Origin: Betaproteobacteria bacterium
Lineage (GTDB): Bacteria; Pseudomonadota; Gammaproteobacteria; Burkholderiales; Rhodocyclaceae
DNA length: 64,000 nucleotides
Direction: 5' to 3'
Assembly: GCA_016234745.1 (NCBI GenBank)
Contig: JACRAR010000055.1
Coordinates: forward strand, 32,538-96,537
Shown here: piece by piece, positions 34,954 through 44,498 of the stretch
Layout: each line of letters opens with the position of its first letter
Numbering within the stretch: position 1 is the stretch's first letter
Made by a program: the position numbers and the translations under genes
The notes under the pieces: generated by a model
Told to the model about the DNA's origin: nothing
Seen by the model: the letters and a program-made list of their open reading frames with translations, nothing else
Databases searched by the model: none

Positions 34954-35760
34954 CTAATTCCGCTTGCTGATATTTGCCTCGCCGTGGTCGCTTTTCCCGA
35001 TCAGCGGCGGTGGGGTAATTGCGCCAAGGTAACGTTGCAGGTTTCCCTGTGCCAAACGGTTTGGACACTGTGCTACGAGACCGCAGATCGCCAGCGAGTG
35101 GATCGACCTGGCGACATCCTGCGGTGTTCCGTGCTGCTTGGGATCGTACCAACCGTAGCTCCAGTTGAGCATGCCGAAGACGCTGTAAGTGACTCGCTCG
35201 ACTTCCGCCGGATCGAGGATGGCGGAGCCCTCGGCACCGGGCGATTTGCAGCCGGCGGTGAGAATGGCAGCGACGATGTCCCGGCAGATATTGAAATAAC
35301 CTTCTTTCAACAGGCGCACCGTCTTGCGCCGGCCTGCCGGCAATGCCGAGGCTTCATGGACCAGTACCCGTATCACCGATTTGTGTTCGGCAGCATAGCG
35401 GAGGTAATTCAATACAAAGATATACAGCTGGTCGACGGGTTCCTGAACATTCTCCAGTGCCGCCTTGGCCGAATTGGCCATGGTTTCAAAGGCGTCGCTC
35501 TGCAATGAGAACAGCAGGTCTTCCTTTGACGAGAAATAATTGTAGAAACTGGCCAGGCCTTTCCCGGTGGCGCGGGCCAGGCCGCGCATGGTCATGCCGT
35601 GATAGCCGTGTTCGGCGATGGCTTGTGCGGCCGCCTCGAGAATCTCGGCGCGCTGCGCTTCGCGGCGCAGCAGTCTGGAGCGTTCCGCAGAGCTGCGGTT
35701 TATCGCTGGTTCTCCAGAAGGAGCGGTAACGGTGCTGGCGGAGACAGATGCCTTGATCAT
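34954..35760 (-). CDS. TetR/AcrR-family transcriptional regulator upstream of bam operon
   Basis: 268 residues from the ATG at 35760, preceded by AGGGGG at a good distance; the ATG seven codons earlier has no such site. The N-terminal HTH spans about residues 35-80 (EILEAAAQAIAEHGYHGMTMRGLARATGKGLASFYNYFSSKEDLLF), and the rest is a helical ligand-binding domain. It is first in line on the same strand as bamB, with a 69-bp gap, and a palindrome lies in its own upstream region. It likely represses the operon until a CoA-thioester or aromatic inducer binds; the inducer is an inference. Confidence 0.88.
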   Translation of the reverse strand: MIKASVSASTVTAPSGEPAINRSSAERSRLLRREAQRAEILEAAAQAIAEHGYHGMTMRGLARATGKGLASFYNYFSSKEDLLFSLQSDAFETMANSAKAALENVQEPVDQLYIFVLNYLRYAAEHKSVIRVLVHEASALPAGRRKTVRLLKEGYFNICRDIVAAILTAGCKSPGAEGSAILDPAEVERVTYSVFGMLNWSYGWYDPKQHGTPQDVARSIHSLAICGLVAQCPNRLAQGNLQRYLGAITPPPLIGKSDHGEANISKRN

Positions 35761-35832
35761 TCGACCCCCTGACGCGTCCACTTACGCATGAGCTGACTGC
35801 TATGTTCGAATCACTACGAAACGAAACATACA

Positions 35833-35850
35833 CGAACGAACGTTCGTCTG
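35833..35850. promoter_or_regulatory. Candidate TetR operator
   Basis: The perfect 12-bp palindrome ACGAACGTTCGT (35836-35847) lies in the gap between the TetR gene and moeA, within an AcrR-like GAACGAACGTTCGTCT context. It is the best candidate for the binding site of the adjacent regulator. No -10/-35 pair was assigned with confidence. Confidence 0.6.
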
Positions 35851-35897
35851 TCAACAGGGGCAGTCGAAATTTTCTAACGCATTGTTTTATATAATAT

Positions 35898-37178
35898 TTA
35901 AACAAGCCCTTCCATGGCTTGTACGCACACTATTTCTCCGGCGGCGACATTACCGCGTTCGTGTTCGAGCACAATCAGGCAATTCGCATCCGCCATGGAA
36001 CTGAGGATTCCAGAGCCTTGTGCGCCGGTAGGCTGTACGGACCAAATGCCCTGATCCTGCAGCAGCAGGCCGCGCTGGAATTCAGTGCGGCCCGGCGCTT
36101 TCTTCAGTGGCTTGAGGCAGGGAACGCGGAAGGTCGGCAGAGCGGCGGGTTGTGCTCCCATCATCTTGAGCAATGCAGGGCGAACAAACTGGTAGAAAGT
36201 GACCATCACGGCCACAGGATTGCCCGGCAGGCCGAACAGCCAGGGAGAGTTGCCGGTGTTTCCAATCTTGCCGAAAGCCATCGGTCTTCCCGGCTTCATG
36301 GCGATTTTCCAGAAGGCTACTTCACCCAGGCGGGACATGAGGCTGCGGATGAAGTCGGCTTCGCCGACTGAAACGCCGCCACTGGTGATGATGACGTCGC
36401 TGCAGCTTGCGGCGGCCTGCAAGGTTTTCTCGAGCGTCGCCGGATCGTCCTTGACCACGCCCATGTCGATGACCTCGCAGCCCAGGCGTTCCAGCATGGT
36501 CGTAATGGTGTAGCGGTTGCTGTCATAAACCTGGCCTGGCTGTAGCGGGTTGCCCAGGGAAACAAGCTCGTCGCCGGTGGAGAAAATCGCTGCCCGCAGA
36601 CGGCGATGCAACAGGATTTCGACCTGTCCGAGCGAGGCCAGAAGGCCGATCTCCGCAGGCCGGAGAAGCTTGCCCGCCCTCAGCGCCGGCTGCCCTGCGC
36701 GCAGATCTTCGCCGGCGTGGCGAAAATTCTGTCCCGCACGCTGCCCGGGGGGAATCACAACGGCGGTTCCAGCGGGTCCCTCAACACGAGTGTCTTCCTG
36801 GATGACGATGCAGTCCAGCCCCGCCGGCACCCGGGCGCCCGTCATGATCCGCACGGCATCGCCGGGTTTGAGAGAGCCCTCGAAGGCGCGTCCGGCAAAG
36901 GCTGTTCCGACGATATTGAGCCGGGTTTCACCGCTGGGGGCAAGGTCTGCATGGCGCACCGCGAAGCCGTCCATTGCCGAATTGTCGTGCGCCGGAACAT
37001 TCAACGGAGCAATGACATCTTCCGCCAGCACGCGATTCAGCCCCCGCTTGATGAATACGCGCTCATGTCCGCTGAGCGGGGCTACGAGACCGAGGATGAT
37101 TTCCTGGGCGCGGCAGACCGTCAGGGCATTCGGGTCGTAATCAGAGATGCAGGAGAATGCTTGTGCAAGTGTGCTCAT
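35898..37178 (-). CDS. moeA: Molybdopterin molybdenumtransferase
   Basis: A 426-residue MoeA protein that inserts molybdate (or tungstate in W enzymes) into adenylylated molybdopterin. Motifs: NVPAHDNSAMDGFAV in domain I/III, TGARVPAG, the central FSTGDELV and DSNRYTITTMLERLGCEVIDMGVVKDD, GGVSVGEADF, and MKPGRPMAFG with FGLPGNPVAVMVTF. It is the last gene of the run moaA-fdhD-mobA-moeA; its start overlaps the mobA stop by four bases. Next to bamB and formate dehydrogenase, it would serve both W- and Mo-pterin enzymes. Confidence 0.95.
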   Translation of the reverse strand: MSTLAQAFSCISDYDPNALTVCRAQEIILGLVAPLSGHERVFIKRGLNRVLAEDVIAPLNVPAHDNSAMDGFAVRHADLAPSGETRLNIVGTAFAGRAFEGSLKPGDAVRIMTGARVPAGLDCIVIQEDTRVEGPAGTAVVIPPGQRAGQNFRHAGEDLRAGQPALRAGKLLRPAEIGLLASLGQVEILLHRRLRAAIFSTGDELVSLGNPLQPGQVYDSNRYTITTMLERLGCEVIDMGVVKDDPATLEKTLQAAASCSDVIITSGGVSVGEADFIRSLMSRLGEVAFWKIAMKPGRPMAFGKIGNTGNSPWLFGLPGNPVAVMVTFYQFVRPALLKMMGAQPAALPTFRVPCLKPLKKAPGRTEFQRGLLLQDQGIWSVQPTGAQGSGILSSMADANCLIVLEHERGNVAAGEIVCVQAMEGLV

Positions 37179-37756
37179 GTCGATTCCAGTCTTTCGAGTT
37201 CTTCGAGCGTGTTGATGTTGGCAAAGTCGGCCTGGTCGGCGAAAGGTACTTCAGTCACCTTGAGTGTGGCATACCAACTGTCCACCTTGTGACCGCCCGC
37301 ATCCAGATAGCGCGTCAGGCTGTCGAGCACTTCGCGGCGGCATAGTGCGGACACCAGTTGCCGTCGGCCGCCGCAAAGAGGCACTGCGATTTGTGCCTGG
37401 TCGCGGTCCAGTCCGGTACGGAGCATCGCGACCAGGTCGGCGGGCAGAAAGGGAGAGTCGCACGGGGCGCTGACGAGCAGGGGGGTATTGCAGGCAGAAA
37501 GCGCTGCATGCAGGCCGGCAAGCGGTCCGGCGAAGTTGCTTACTGCGTCAGAAATGACCGGATAGCCCAACGCCATGTAAGCAGAGTGGTTCTGATTGGC
37601 GTTGAGCATGAGGGAATCCACTTGCGGGGCGAGTCGTTCGATCACATGGGCGATCATCGATTTGCCGCGAAATTGCAGCAATCCCTTGTCGATGTGCCCC
37701 ATGCGTCGTGCCAGGCCACCGGCGAGAATCACTCCGGTGATCTTGTCTCGATTCAT
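37175..37756 (-). CDS. mobA: Molybdenum cofactor guanylyltransferase
   Basis: 193 residues from the ATG at 37756; this start shares one base with the fdhD stop (TGATG) and gives the expected N-terminus ITGVILAGGLARRMGHIDKGLL. MobA couples GMP to molybdopterin to form the bis-MGD cofactor needed by formate dehydrogenases. Other motifs are LVSAPCDSPFLPADLV and the C-terminal EELERLE. It is cytoplasmic and probably co-transcribed with its neighbours. Confidence 0.93.
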   Translation of the reverse strand: MNRDKITGVILAGGLARRMGHIDKGLLQFRGKSMIAHVIERLAPQVDSLMLNANQNHSAYMALGYPVISDAVSNFAGPLAGLHAALSACNTPLLVSAPCDSPFLPADLVAMLRTGLDRDQAQIAVPLCGGRRQLVSALCRREVLDSLTRYLDAGGHKVDSWYATLKVTEVPFADQADFANINTLEELERLEST

Positions 37757-38586
37757 CAGTTTTCCCTGCTGAACCGCTGCCCGCCGGCAAATAACAGATA
37801 GTGCTTGCCCTGGGCGCGGCCAATCAGGGTCAGGCCGACTTTCTGCGCGATCTGGTAACCCATCGCAGTCAGACCCGAACGCGAAACGAGACAGGGGATA
37901 CCCATCTGAGCCGCCTTGATCACCATTTCCGAGGTGAGTCGTCCCGTGGTATAAAAAATCTTGTCGTCGCCGTCGATTGCGTCCAGCCACATATGGCCGG
38001 CAATGGCATCCACCGCATTGTGCCTGCCGACATCCTCGACAAACAAGAGAATCTCGCCAGCAGCTGAAGCCAGTGCGCAGCCATGCACTGCGCCAGCTTG
38101 CTTATAGACCGATTCATGGCGGCGCACGTTGTCGAGCAGGTGCATCAGCGCTGCTTCGGTCAGGTTGCCGCCAGAGGGAAGGACGATGCTGTCGATATCG
38201 TTCATCAAGTCGCCGAACATGGTTCCCTGGCCGCAGCCGGTGGTGACGGTGCGGTGCGCCATGCGTTCCATTACATCCTGACTGCCGGCATGCGTCGTTA
38301 CGGCGGCAGAGTCGGTTTCCCAATCCACCTGGACAGCGGCAATGTCTCCGATATCGGCGACCAGTTTCTGGTTGCGCAGATAGCCCAGCACCAGTGCTTC
38401 GGGTGCGGCACCCAGCGTCATCAGCGTGACAATCTCGCGCTTGTCGAGATACACAGTCAGGGGGTGTTCGCCGGCGATCAAGGTGGGAACAGTCTGTCCC
38501 TGTTCGTTGATGGCGGAGACAGTGATGGTGGAAGGACGGGCGGCTTGGGTCAGGAGAGGCTTCCGCCCGGAAGGATTGTTAGCCAC
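37756..38586 (-). CDS. fdhD: Formate dehydrogenase sulfurtransferase FdhD
   Basis: About 276 residues from a GTG at 38586 that overlaps the moaA stop by eight bases; no ATG fits the family length. FdhD transfers sulfur from IscS to the Mo/W-pterin of formate dehydrogenase. The diagnostic cysteine motif appears in [12 protein letters not shown] (the usual CxxC is CGQG here, so the second cysteine is missing), with [23 protein letters not shown] and [15 protein letters not shown] downstream. It belongs with the formate dehydrogenase on the opposite strand. Confidence 0.9.
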   Translation of the reverse strand: MANNPSGRKPLLTQAARPSTITVSAINEQGQTVPTLIAGEHPLTVYLDKREIVTLMTLGAAPEALVLGYLRNQKLVADIGDIAAVQVDWETDSAAVTTHAGSQDVMERMAHRTVTTGCGQGTMFGDLMNDIDSIVLPSGGNLTEAALMHLLDNVRRHESVYKQAGAVHGCALASAAGEILLFVEDVGRHNAVDAIAGHMWLDAIDGDDKIFYTTGRLTSEMVIKAAQMGIPCLVSRSGLTAMGYQIAQKVGLTLIGRAQGKHYLLFAGGQRFSREN

Positions 38587-39673
38587 CGATGTAGGACATC
38601 TCAATTTTTTTCTGCGCCGCGGTTGCCGCTGTACGCTGTTCGGAATAGTTGTCGGTGCGCTTGGCCCACAAGGCGCCGAGAGACGCGCTGATCTCTTCAT
38701 CCGGCTGGCCCGAGCGCAGCAGGCTGCGCAAGTCATGGCCGCGATCGGCAAACAGGCAGGTATAGAGCGATCCATCAGTGGATAGCCTGAGTCGGGTGCA
38801 ACTCGAACAGAAGGCCTGGGTGACGGAAGAAATGACGCCAATCTCTCCCTTGCCATCGGCATAGCGCCAACGCTCGGCGACTTCGCCGGGGTAGTTGGGG
38901 TCAATGGGGAGCAGGGGCATTTCGGTCGAGATCCGCTCGATCACTTCGGCGGAGGGCAATACTTCATCGAGCTTCCAGCCGTTGCTGCTGCCGACGTCCA
39001 TGTACTCGATGAAGCGTACGATATGCCCGGAGTTCGAAGGCGTAGAGCGGAAATGACGCGCCATGGGCAAAATCGCGTGATCGTTGGTGCCGCGCTTGAC
39101 CACCATGTTGACCTTGATCGGCATCAGGCCTGCCGCCTCGGCGGCGGCGATGCCATCGAGCACCTGGCTGACGGGATAGTCGACGTCATTCATTTTGCGG
39201 AAGGTTGCATCGTCGAGCGCGTCGAGACTGACCGTCACACGCTGCAGCCCGGCATCGCGCAAAGTCTGGGCCTTGCGCGTCAGGAGCGAACCATTGGTGG
39301 TCAGGGTCAATTCCAGACCGGGGATGGCCGCGAGCATTTCGATCAGGCGCTCAATGTCACGGCGAAGCAGGGGTTCTCCCCCGGTCAAGCGGATCTTGTT
39401 GACGCCGAGTGCCACGAAAATCCGGGCGGCACGCGCAATTTCCTCGAAGGACAGCAGTTCCTTGTGCTGCAGGAACGGATAGTCCCGGCCAAACACCGTT
39501 TTCGGCATGCAATAAATGCAGCGGAAATTACAGCGGTCGGTCACCGAGATGCGCAGGTCGCGCAGACGCCGTCCGCGCGTATCCACTGCTGCCGACGCGC
39601 TGGCAATAGCGCTGCAAGCGCCGATCGGAAGGGCGCTGCGGGCATCGACGAGTGGGGTCACGCTATCGTTCAT
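38579..39673 (-). CDS. moaA: GTP 3',8-cyclase (radical SAM), molybdenum cofactor step 1
   Basis: 364 residues from the ATG at 39673 ([11 protein letters not shown]); an upstream in-frame ATG adds an atypical 42 residues. The radical-SAM motif CNFRCIYC follows SVTDR, the second cluster has [20 protein letters not shown], and the C-terminus ends in the essential GG dipeptide (SYIGG). It converts GTP to 3',8-cyclo-GTP for cyclic pyranopterin synthesis. It is the first gene of the minus-strand cofactor operon and is divergent from the formate dehydrogenase operon. Confidence 0.95.
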   Translation of the reverse strand: MNDSVTPLVDARSALPIGACSAIASASAAVDTRGRRLRDLRISVTDRCNFRCIYCMPKTVFGRDYPFLQHKELLSFEEIARAARIFVALGVNKIRLTGGEPLLRRDIERLIEMLAAIPGLELTLTTNGSLLTRKAQTLRDAGLQRVTVSLDALDDATFRKMNDVDYPVSQVLDGIAAAEAAGLMPIKVNMVVKRGTNDHAILPMARHFRSTPSNSGHIVRFIEYMDVGSSNGWKLDEVLPSAEVIERISTEMPLLPIDPNYPGEVAERWRYADGKGEIGVISSVTQAFCSSCTRLRLSTDGSLYTCLFADRGHDLRSLLRSGQPDEEISASLGALWAKRTDNYSEQRTAATAAQKKIEMSYIGG

Positions 39674-39859
39674 TTTTGCCGAATCGGTGTCATGTGCGGT
39701 TGCTTTGGCTGATCTGGAATTATGAAGCGGAAGGCCTCCATCAGCAAGTGCCAATCGCGTATAACCCTTATCCAAAGCATGTTTGAATAGCCCCGCCAAT
39801 TGTGCTAGATTGGAATGGCATTATCTTCATAACGTACTACTATATGGGGGAGATAATTC

Positions 39860-42800
39860 ATGGAAGTGACAAGGCGTCAGTTCTTCAAGATCTGCGCGTC
39901 CGGCTTGGGAGGCTCATCTATCGCGATGATGGGTTTCTCGCCAACTCCAGCCTTGGCGGAGGTGCGTAGCTTCAAGCTTGCCCGCGCCACGGAAACGCGC
40001 AATATGTGTCCTTACTGTTCCGTCAGCTGCGGCGTGCTCATCTACTCGAGCGGCGACAAATCAAAAAATGCCAAGGCCGACATCATCCACATCGAGGGCG
40101 ATCCGGACAACCCCGTCAATCGTGGTTCGCTCTGCCCGAAGGGCGCGGGACTGCTCGACATGGTCAAGAGCCCGAACCGGGTAAAATTCCCCGAGGTGCG
40201 CGAACCCGGCTCTAACGAGTGGAAGCGCATTTCCTGGGACGATGCGATCAGCCGCATTGCCAAGCACATGAAGGCGGACCGCGATGCCAATTTCATGCTG
40301 CAGAACAAGGATGGCGTCACGGTCAACCGCTGGCCCACCACCGGATTTTTAGCTTCTTCAGCTGCGTGCAACGAGGCCGGTTATTTGACCGTCAAGACCC
40401 TGCGCGCTCTGGGAGTTACTGCACTCGATACGCAAGCCCGTATTTGACACGCCCCCACGGTGGCCAGTCTGGCTCCGAGTTTCGGGCGTGGTGCAATGAC
40501 CAACCATTGGGTCGACATCAAGAATGCTGATGTCATCCTGGTGATGGGCGGCAACCCCGCAGAAGCGCATCCATGCGGCTTCAAGTGGGTCATCGAAGCG
40601 AAAAAGACGCGCAAAGCCAAGCTGGTCGTGGTCGACCCGCGTTTCAACCGCACGGCTGCCGTGGCGGATTTCTATGCGCCATTGCGCTCCGGCACCGACA
40701 TCGCGTTCCTCGGCGGCGTCATCAATTTCCTGCTGAGCAGCGGCAAGATCCATCACGATTACGTCAAGGCCTACACCAACGCAAGCTTTCTTATTGACGA
40801 AACCTTTGCTTTCGATGACGGTATCTTCTCCGGCTACAACGCCGAGAAACGCAGTTACGGCAAGGACAGCTGGAAGTACCAGCTCGACAAGGACGGTTAC
40901 GCCAAGGTCGATGAGACGCTGCAGGATCCGAATTGCGTGTTCCAGCTGCTGAAGAAGCACTACAGCCGCTACACGCCGGAAATCGTCGCCCAGGTCTGCG
41001 GAACGCCAAAAGAGGCTTTCCTCAAGGTCTGCGAATATGTCGCGGAAACCGCGGCACCCAACAAGACCATGACCAACCTCTACGCGCTGGGTTGGACTGA
41101 ACACACGGTCGGATCGCAGAACATCCGCTGCATGGCGATCATCCAGCAGTTGCTCGGCAATATGGGCATGGCCGGCGGTGGCATCAATGCCTTGCGCGGT
41201 CACGCCAACGTGCAAGGCATCACCGATTTTGCACTGTATGCGCAGAATCTGCCGGGTTACTTGTCCGCACCAGCGGATGCCGATGTCGACTTCAAGACCT
41301 TCCTTGAGAAGCGCACCCCGAAACCGTTGCGTCCGGGACAGATGAACTTCCCGCAGAACTTTCCGAAGTGGCATACCAGCCTCATGAAGGCATGGTTCGG
41401 CGATGCGGCGAACAAGGAGAACGACTTCGCTTACCACTATCTGCCGAAATTAGGCGGCGCTTCGGATGTGCTGTCGATATTCGATCAGATGTTCCAGGGC
41501 AAGATGAACGGCTTTTTCTGCCAGGGTTTCAATCCGCTTGCCTCGGTAGCGAACAAGAAGAAGGTCGGCGATGCGTTGGCCAAGCTCAAGTATCTGGTGA
41601 TCATCGATCCGCTCGCCACGGACACTTCGGAATTCTGGAAATCCTATGGCGAGTTCAACGAGGTTGATCCAGCCAAGGTGCCGACTGAGGTGTTCCGCCT
41701 GCCGGCCAGTTTGTTCGCCGAGCAAACCGGCAGCTACACCAATTCCGGCCGCGTCGTGCAGTGGCACTGGAAAGCGGCGGACGGCCCCGGTGAAACCCGG
41801 GATGACACCGAGATCATTGCGGCCTTGTTCCTCAAGCTCAAGGAGATGTATGCCAAGGATGGCGGCGCATTCCCCGAGCCGATCCAGAAGCTGGCCTGGG
41901 CCTATCGCCAGCCGGCCAAGCCTGCGCCCGAGGAAGTCCTGATGGAGATCAACGGCAAGGCGCTCGCCGATCTCGAAGACCCGAAGGAAAAGGGCAAGAT
42001 CCTGGTCAAGGCCGGCGAACAATTGGGCACTTTCGGCGTGCTGCGCGACGACGGCAGCACCAGTTGCGGCAACTGGATTTATTGCGGCACCTGGTCGCAA
42101 GCCGGCAACAACACCGCCAAGCGCGACAACAGCGATCCCTCCGGTCTCGGCCAGACGCTCAATTGGGGTTATGCCTGGCCGGTAAACCGGCGGATCATCT
42201 ATAACCGCGCTTCCTGCGATCCTGCCGGCAAGCCCTGGGATGCGAAACGCACGGTGATCAAGTGGCTGGGCGACAAGTGGGGCGGCAGTGACGTCCCGGA
42301 CATGCGTCCGGACGCCAAGCCCGAGGAAGGCGTGATGCCCTTCATCATGAATCCGGAGGGCGTGGCACGCCTGTTCTCGCGCGAGTTGATGGCCGACGGT
42401 CCATTCCCCGAGCATTACGAACCCTTCGAGACACCGCTCGACAAGAACCCGCTGCACCCGAACAACCCGAAGGCGTTTTCCAATCCGGCGGCACGGGTGT
42501 ACAAAGGCGACATGGAAGCCTTCGGCAAGGCCAAGGATTTCCCCTATGTGGCGACAACCTACCGGCTGACCGAGCATTTCCACTACTGGACCAAGCATTC
42601 GCACATCAACGCGGTGCTCCAGCCCGAGCAATTCGTCGAAATCGGCGAAGAGTTGGCGAAGGAGAAGGGAATTGCCAACGGCAGCATGGTCAAGGTGCGC
42701 TCGAATCGCGGCTTTATCCGCGCGGTTGCCGTAGTCACCAAGCGCATCAAGGCATTGGACGTTGATGGCAAGAAGGTCCATACCATAGGCATACCGACGC

Positions 42801-42925
42801 ATTTCGGCTTCAAGGGGGCGACCAAGCCCGGCTTTATCGCCAATACCCTGACGCCGGTCGTCGGCGATGCCAACGTACAGACGCCGGAATACAAGGCGTT
42901 CCTGGTCAACCTCGAGAGAGCTTAA
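39860..42925 (+). CDS. fdnG: Formate dehydrogenase alpha subunit, selenoprotein read through UGA
   Basis: One gene of 1022 codons in which codon 196 is TGA (40445-40447), read as selenocysteine: the context [32 protein letters not shown] matches FdnG/FdoG. A Tat signal (TRRQFFK) sends it to the periplasm. A 4Fe-4S motif (CPYCSVSC...LCPKG) lies at about 48-92, and the rest is the bis-MGD molybdopterin domain ([29 protein letters not shown]). It oxidises formate to CO2. A ribosome-binding site (GGGGGAG) precedes the ATG. An annotation that ignores selenocysteine would split it into two frames, with a false start near 40460. Confidence 0.95.
40445..40484 (+). promoter_or_regulatory. Bacterial SECIS element in fdnG
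   Basis: Directly after the UGA the mRNA can fold with an apical hairpin GCCAGUCUGGC (40463-40473). E. coli fdnG has GCAAGUCUUGC at this position, so the A-U pair of that hairpin is replaced by C-G while the AGUCU loop is kept, a compensatory change. SelB would bind this loop to deliver Sec-tRNA. Confidence 0.8.
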
Positions 42926-42935
42926 GGAGGCGCAC

Positions 42936-43823
42936 ATGGCACTGCAATCGCTAGACATCGCGCGCAGCTCGGCGACCACCACGCCGCCACCCTCGGTGCG
43001 CCAGACCACGGAAGTCGCGAAACTTATCGACGTGTCGACCTGCATCGGCTGCAAGGCCTGCCAGGCGGCATGCATGGAATGGAACGATATCCGCGAGGAA
43101 ATCGGCACCTGTTCCGGCGTCTATGACAATCCTACCAACCTTACCGAGAATTCCTGGACGGTGATGCGCTTTGCCGAAGTAGAGGAAGCCGGCAAGCTCG
43201 AGTGGCTGATTCGCAAGGATGGCTGCATGCATTGCGCCGATCCGGGCTGCCTCAAGGCCTGCCCGGCGCCCGGCGCGATCCTTCAGTACGCCAACGGCAT
43301 AGTCGACTTCCAGGAAGAGTACTGCATCGGCTGCGGCTATTGCGTCACGGGCTGCCCATTCAACATTCCGCGCATCTCGCAAAAGGACGGCAAGGCTTAC
43401 AAATGCACACTCTGTTCCGATCGCGTCGCCGTTGGCCAGGCGCCCGCTTGCATCAAATCCTGCCCCACCGGAGCACTGCAGTTCGGCTCCAAGGAGCAGA
43501 TGCGGGATTACGCCGAACATCGGGTTGTCGATCTCAAGGAGCGCGGCTTCAAGGAGGCGGGAATCTACGACCCGCAGGGCGTTGGCGGCACGCATGTGAT
43601 GTACGTGCTGCATCACGCTGACCGGCCGCAACTCTATAACGGCTTGCCGGCCGATCCCGGCATCAGCCCGCTGGTGCATCTCTGGAAAGGCTTTGCCAAG
43701 CCGCTCGCCACGGTTGCCATGGCCGCAGTGGCACTCGGCAGCTTGTATCACTACGTCACGAAGGGACCGAATGAAGTCAGCAAGGAACTGGAAGACGAGC
43801 TTGAAAAGGAGGATGCGCTATGA
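42936..43823 (+). CDS. fdnH: Formate dehydrogenase beta (iron-sulfur) subunit
   Basis: 295 residues from the ATG at 42936, with AAGGAGG upstream and 10 bp behind fdnG. Four 4Fe-4S clusters are visible ([50 protein letters not shown]...ACIKSCPTG). One C-terminal membrane helix ([19 protein letters not shown]) anchors it on the periplasmic side. It passes electrons from the alpha subunit to the cytochrome b subunit. Confidence 0.95.
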   Translation: MALQSLDIARSSATTTPPPSVRQTTEVAKLIDVSTCIGCKACQAACMEWNDIREEIGTCSGVYDNPTNLTENSWTVMRFAEVEEAGKLEWLIRKDGCMHCADPGCLKACPAPGAILQYANGIVDFQEEYCIGCGYCVTGCPFNIPRISQKDGKAYKCTLCSDRVAVGQAPACIKSCPTGALQFGSKEQMRDYAEHRVVDLKERGFKEAGIYDPQGVGGTHVMYVLHHADRPQLYNGLPADPGISPLVHLWKGFAKPLATVAMAAVALGSLYHYVTKGPNEVSKELEDELEKEDAL

Positions 43824-44440
43824 TCCGCAATCCCAAGGACCTGGTGCGCTACACACCCGAAGAGCGCGCCAATCACTGGCTCGGGGGCATCTGCTTCATC
43901 CTCCTCGCGCTGTCGGGTCTGGCCTTCTTCCATCCGGCATTTTGGCCGCTTACGCAACTTTTTGGCGGCGGCGTCTGGGCGCGCATTCTGCATCCCTTCA
44001 TCGGCCTGGTGATGGCGCTCTCATTCCTTTCCCTTTTCCTGCGGTTTAGAGCACTCAACGCCATGACGCCGGTGGACAAGGAGTGGCTGTCGCGCATGCG
44101 CGAGATGGTCGATGGCAATGACCACAACATGCCGGAGCAGGGCAAGTACAACGGCGGCCAGAAGATGATGTTCTGGGCGATTGCCGTCTGCCTGTTGCTG
44201 CTGGTTGTTTCCGGCATCCTGCTGTGGCGTGCCTACTTCACCTTTCCGGTCGAACTGGTGCGTCTGGGTGCGGTGATTCATGCGTTCTGTGCGGTCGTGA
44301 TGATTTGCACGATCATGGTGCATGTCTACGCCGCGATCTGGGTCAAGGGCACCATGCGCGCGATGTGGCACGGCACGGTCACGCGCGCCTGGGCCAAGCA
44401 GCATCATCGCGTCTGGTATCGCCAGGTCACGGGCAAATAA
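43820..44440 (+). CDS. fdnI: Formate dehydrogenase gamma subunit, cytochrome b556
   Basis: A 206-residue inner-membrane di-heme cytochrome b with four helices ([81 protein letters not shown]) and histidines positioned for heme ligation. It carries electrons from periplasmic formate oxidation to the quinone pool. Its start overlaps the fdnH stop (ATGA). A terminator-like hairpin follows. Confidence 0.94.
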   Translation: MIRNPKDLVRYTPEERANHWLGGICFILLALSGLAFFHPAFWPLTQLFGGGVWARILHPFIGLVMALSFLSLFLRFRALNAMTPVDKEWLSRMREMVDGNDHNMPEQGKYNGGQKMMFWAIAVCLLLLVVSGILLWRAYFTFPVELVRLGAVIHAFCAVVMICTIMVHVYAAIWVKGTMRAMWHGTVTRAWAKQHHRVWYRQVTGK

Positions 44441-44458
44441 TACGAGGCCACAAGCCGG

Positions 44459-44489
44459 CCCGCGGACGATCGTTCGCGGGCATTTTTTT
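44459..44489 (+). terminator. Rho-independent terminator after fdnI
   Basis: The stem CCCGCGGA / TTCGCGGG (44459-44480, one G-T pair) with the self-pairing inner CGATCG is followed by CA and seven T residues. It lies 18 bp after the fdnI stop and 10 bp before fdhE, so it could act as a full or partial stop that lowers fdhE-sel expression relative to the enzyme genes. Confidence 0.75.
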
Positions 44490-44498
44490 GGAGCGGAC

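Noticed and set aside
33310..35508. 732-residue plus-strand frame opposite bamB and the TetR gene
   Set aside because: Antisense shadow that runs through two recognised genes.
40430..40470. Frameshift or nonsense mutation in formate dehydrogenase
   Set aside because: The stop is UGA at the known Sec position with a SECIS-like hairpin, and selA, selB and selC are present.
41450..43108. 552-residue minus-strand frame opposite fdnG/fdnH
   Set aside because: Antisense shadow; the plus-strand genes have full motifs.
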